Source: Lates calcarifer (taxonomy: Eukaryota; Chordata; Actinopteri; Centropomidae). Taken from it: 64,000 bases of DNA. The notes below the pieces were generated by a model. That model was not told the origin of the DNA, did not search any database, and was given only the letters and a program-made list of their open reading frames with translations. The position numbers and the translations under genes were made by a program. Every line of letters starts with the position of its first letter. Within the stretch, counting starts at the first letter, position 1. This document shows, piece by piece, positions 59,845-64,000 of this stretch. The DNA lies in contig NC_066837.1 of the NCBI RefSeq assembly GCF_001640805.2, forward strand, positions 26,846,789 to 26,910,788. The letters are read 5' to 3'.

Positions 59845-62800
59845 GTGAGTGTCGCCATTCTGTTCTGTACTCCCTCACTCCCAGAGCAAAGGTGCTGCAC
59901 TAAACAGCCAGCAGCGTGCCTCTTTTTTGTTTTCTTTTCATCCCCCGACTACCACCATCCCTCGTCCTTTCATCTGTCTGGTGATGCTCCATCACTCCAT
60001 CCCTGGCAGCCGTCCCAAAGGGTAGATTATACACTATGAGGGAGAAAGTTGTAGCAATGTGTTTATGTACTAATGTATCTGCAAGGGCTTACTTGCCCTC
60101 TTCAACAAGTTAGCCACACAGTTCTCATAATCAATAAAATGCTATATGCCCTGCTATCTTTACTTCTGTTGTTATGCCTGTCTGGCAACGATAACGGGGC
60201 AACTCAAACTGAATTTTTGAAACAGTGCATTCTCCAGATGACTTTCTGGTGTATCCAGTGACTCATTTAAAATGAAAACCCAGTAAAAAGCAGTCATTAA
60301 TAATTACTCTATGGCTATCTACATGATGTCATGGAAAGGCTAAAGTTGAATACCCCAAGCAAAAAGTCAGCATCCTCACAGGCTGATTCAGCATCGTTCT
60401 TGTCTTGCAGTGTGGAGCTAGTTAGCCCCAGTGTTAAGAGTATGATCGTGATACCAGACCTAACTAAGTATGATTAAGAACAACATGAGATCAGACTGTT
60501 ATTTTATTTTAACATAACTCTTGTTTGGTTGCTGCAGTGTAAGCTTCCCCAAATACACACTAACTGTAGCAGCTTATATTAGAGCAGATAGACATCCTGT
60601 CCCTGTACTTTTGATCTTGTCTTTACGGTTTATGGAAAATTCTGAATTCTATTGTTCTTCGTACAGCTCCATGCATGTCACTTCAGCATGTTTAGAAATC
60701 CAAACTATGACAGGCCCGCTGTGCCTAGTTACAATGGCTAAGCTGCGATTGGACGATTACTGTTTGAAGGAAAGGTTTATCAAACAGTCAATTACAGAAC
60801 AAGTTTGCACATGTGTATTTGACTGAAATCCACACATACAAAAAAATATATGCATATTTAAAGAAGAAAAAAGCTTTTGCCTTTGCTAAGGCTAGGTTCT
60901 CTCTTCAAACAGGCACTGCCCCCATTACTTATCTTCACCTCAAAATGGCCTCTCTCATGTATAAAAAATACACTAATTTAAGCTGGTCCCAAAGGTGTCA
61001 GTGTTTAATTGGGAGGGTGTTGGTGCTGTGTGATTTTAATAGTGCAGAGTCACGCGGTTCGTCTCGCCAGAGGGATCAGCCTGTTAAACTCCAGAGGAAC
61101 CAGTGAAATGAGGGGACTGTGGCTGGCACAGACTGGAGAAACTACTGGCTTCTGCTGCCACATTAGTATGCAATGTTTGTCACTGGAGATGGAGGTTTGG
61201 GCAAAAACAAGAGGGAGAAGGTTTCTAGGTAAAAGTGGGAGAATTGTTATCAGGTAAGGTGGAGGATGGACAGAGGATAGATCAGATGGGAATATAGAGA
61301 GGTTAGATGGAGAGAAAATAAGAACCACTAAGGTAGAGTTGGAGACTACGCTTGAAGAAGGTCATAGTCGCATTCATTTCAGGCTGGTAGGAAGCATGCA
61401 CACACTACAGACCACAAACCCAGATGCTCATTACCCATGTGGAGTTTTCATCAGCATTTGTTACGGAGTCAGAGCAAGTGAAGCACATGGACTTCACATC
61501 TCTACAGATTAGATTAAGAGTTGATCTAATTAAGTTCTGATCCACATACTGTTAATAATGTTTCTCCCTCTTCATTTACCTCCCTCCTCTCATTCTTACA
61601 CCTGCAGGTGCTCAAGATTTTTGTTTATTTTATTTATTATTTTTTTTCAGTGTTATCTCTTCGTCCCTTTTCTTCTGTTCTGACTGCATAAGCAAAGTAG
61701 GGCAGCCCTCTTGTCGTTGGCTTTAGGGAGTCAGGCGCTGTGTCCTGCTCTACATTTCCCCTGCACTCCCTGGTGCCTTGTTAACATCAGGGCTCTGGAA
61801 GCTTACTAAATCCAGGACCAGGGACTTGATGAGGAGTTGGAGAGAGACACACCTGGAAGTTTTAGGCAGGCTCACTTCTTTTGTCTGCAGCGTTTAGTGG
61901 AAAGTCATCTGAAACCACCAGTTTAGAGTTCAGCAACCTGACCTGAACCCGACAGGTCCCAACAACTGGTCATGTGTCAGGTCAGGATGTTTTTCTGTGT
62001 AAAACTTCAGGCTCTGGTCAGGCTTGGGTTGGACTATTTTTAAATGTAATTTAAAAAGAAAAACAAAACTTACCAATATTTCTTTCAGTCCCATGTCAAG
62101 TTCGGGTCTTATAATTGGCAGTATCTGGCAGGATAAGTCGGCCAGGGTCAGTTACAGGTCTCAGTTACAGGTCTCAGTTTCACGCCGCAATCAAGTCTGT
62201 ACTAGTTGTAGATTGTTAACCTTAATTGAGGCTTGAATCAAAGAAAACCATAAATATATTTGTGTATACATAAAGGATTTGTTGGATACATATGTGTACA
62301 CTGCTTTTAAATGTTAAATAGTTTTGCTTCATATTTCAATGATTTTGATTGATTGATTTTCTAAGTTCACCAGAAGCCTGAGTTTTAATTTCCAACTGTT
62401 AGTGGGCTCCCTTGTTGTGAATTATGTAAATTTAGTTGAGAACTTAATGTTAGTCTCCTGTCCACAATAATCAGGTCAGCAAGTGCTAATGTCACGTAGA
62501 TTATGCCTCATTTCACAAGGTCTCTGTCAACCAGGCAGGTCAAAGCTTTTTGCCTCCCTGAATGCCAGGCCTCAGCCTCCAAAGGTTAGACAAATGCCAT
62601 AACAGGGAAGGCTCCCTGCCAGTCAGAGTACTCCCATGGATAACATCATCTTCTATTAGAGACACATACATGCTGGGTAAGTCCCCACTAATCCTGGAGA
62701 AGGTTTATTACTGGAGTCCTGGAGGACCTTTTCAAAGCAAACAGGATGAATGGAAGAGAGGGAAAAATGCTGAGGGAGAGAAGAACCAAGAAGGCAGAGG

Positions 62801-64000
62801 CACTGGTTTAATGAGCTGCAGTGTGTGGGAGAGCTAGTCCATCACTGGAGATAATGGTGCAGAATAAGAATGGAGAAGGCGGTGGCCTCTCCAGAGAGAA
62901 AAGAGAGGACTGAAACAAAAATATTTATGCAAAGAAATAGATAAATATATCACAAATTAGGGATTGTCTCAGCACTCTGGTATGGGAACAAGATGATCTT
63001 ACCACAACTGCTGGCAGCCCGGCTGTCATTTGGGCTTTTTTCCCCCCCCTTGCCAAAGATTTAACAAGAAAAAAACCCATTCTGCTCACAATATCATTAC
63101 CATTTTTGATGTCATTATTCAGCATTTGATCTCAAGCGGAGAAGGCAAGAGACAAGGCTTACAGAGAGACTACATTGAAGCTATATATACTTCCACCTCT
63201 GCAAGGTGTTAAGATTTACAGCTGAGGAAACATTGCCCACACTCTGTTGCTCCTGCTCTTCCTTCTCACATCTCTGTTCTCCATGTCCTTATTGATTTCT
63301 GTGTGGGTAACTAAGACCCGCTCAGGCCTACAAAGGTTCCCTCCCAAGACTGAATTTTTCTCCCGTTTTGATCGGCTGAGCTTTGACCACCAGAGACTTA
63401 GCTGATGGGTCAGGTTTAAGGGTTGCAGATCTATGGGCTCTGACCCCCTGAACTGTCAGTAAACTTTTTTGATTGGAGTCAGGGAGAGATTTAGTCGCCC
63501 TAAAGTGGAGAACAAAAGATGAGATAACAAGGGAGAGATCTCAGATGAGGTGGCTGGATTGTCAGTTAGGCTAAGCAGGCAACTGTTTGAACTCCAGGGA
63601 CCCTGAATGCCTTAGGCTTACTGTGTGTCAACTGTTTTGTGCTAATTTAGAATGTTTGAGAATATGCACTGCTATAATGCAATATCTAATTAACATGGGT
63701 TTGATCTTCATTACTCACAGGATAATTCTACTTTGTACTTATATTTTAGATCTTATTTTTGTAATTTGACTTAAACCTACATTACTGTTTTTTAGCCACT
63801 TAAGGGCAGAGGAACCAAGATGGTGATGTATACGTTGATACAGCAAACATTTGCAATTGCATCTTTACACATCCAGCAAATATAGAACATTAGTATTCAT
63901 TTTTAGTCATGTTTCTGCCCACCTGATGAATGTAAATCCAATCTTCACTATCCTTTATTGAGACCATGTCTCTTTTGATCTCCACTAACTCCTAAGATGG
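59845..64000 (+). other. rptor: rptor intron downstream of e22 (5' part)
   Basis: At least 4.2 kb, running off the window. Contains a short tandem of CAGTTACAGGTCT (about 62148-62175) and a purine-rich stretch near 61190-61330. No sign of the next WD40 exon or of another gene. Confidence 0.8.

Noticed and set aside
59845..64000. Search for the next constitutive WD40 exon (AGMVVDWEQ region)
   Set aside because: No matching peptide with splice sites was found, so it must lie beyond the window.

Overview
The window is a stretch of vertebrate, almost certainly teleost fish, nuclear DNA. The evidence is a multi-exon gene with GT-AG introns, very dense (CA/TG)n microsatellites, a Tc1-type transposon, a tRNA-headed SINE and small foldback repeats of types common in ray-finned (probably percomorph) fish. 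Nothing looks bacterial, viral or plasmid-borne.

One gene fills the window: rptor, encoding Raptor, the scaffold subunit of mTOR complex 1. It runs on the + strand and is cut at both ends. I place 22 coding exons (e1 to e22, numbered within this window) between 8597 and 59844, 2,519 bp in total. They join in frame without a stop, and every junction phase agrees. The peptides follow vertebrate Raptor from about residue 300 (just after the caspase-like N-terminal domain) to the early blades of the C-terminal WD40 propeller. The missing N-terminal exons lie upstream of position 1 and the remaining WD40 exons downstream of 64000.

Layout. 1-8596: end of an upstream intron, with a roughly 850-bp repeat present twice. 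e1-e8 (8597-25201): start of the helical armadillo/HEAT solenoid. e9-e11 (27561-31679): the rest of the solenoid. e12-e16 (32451-45974): the disordered regulatory linker with the conserved AMPK, proline-directed and mTOR phosphorylation sites. e17-e21 (46232-55986): the conserved linker end and the first WD40 blades. e22 (59797-59844): a 48-nt, phase-symmetric small exon absent from the human reference Raptor as I remember it, probably an alternatively spliced cassette. 59845-64000: intron.

The introns hold a 1,262-bp dead Tc1/mariner element with intact inverted repeats (14019-15280), a second Tc1-like 3' fragment (48679-48915), two minus-strand SINE copies, at least two palindromic MITE-like families, an ACTTG-rich degenerate array, several hairpins and many microsatellites. 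I found no second protein-coding gene, structural RNA gene, CRISPR array or new multi-gene system. The most useful leads are the candidate cassette exon, the unusual splice-site contexts (TG/TACG repeats, C-rich tracts, weak donors) and the repeat structures.
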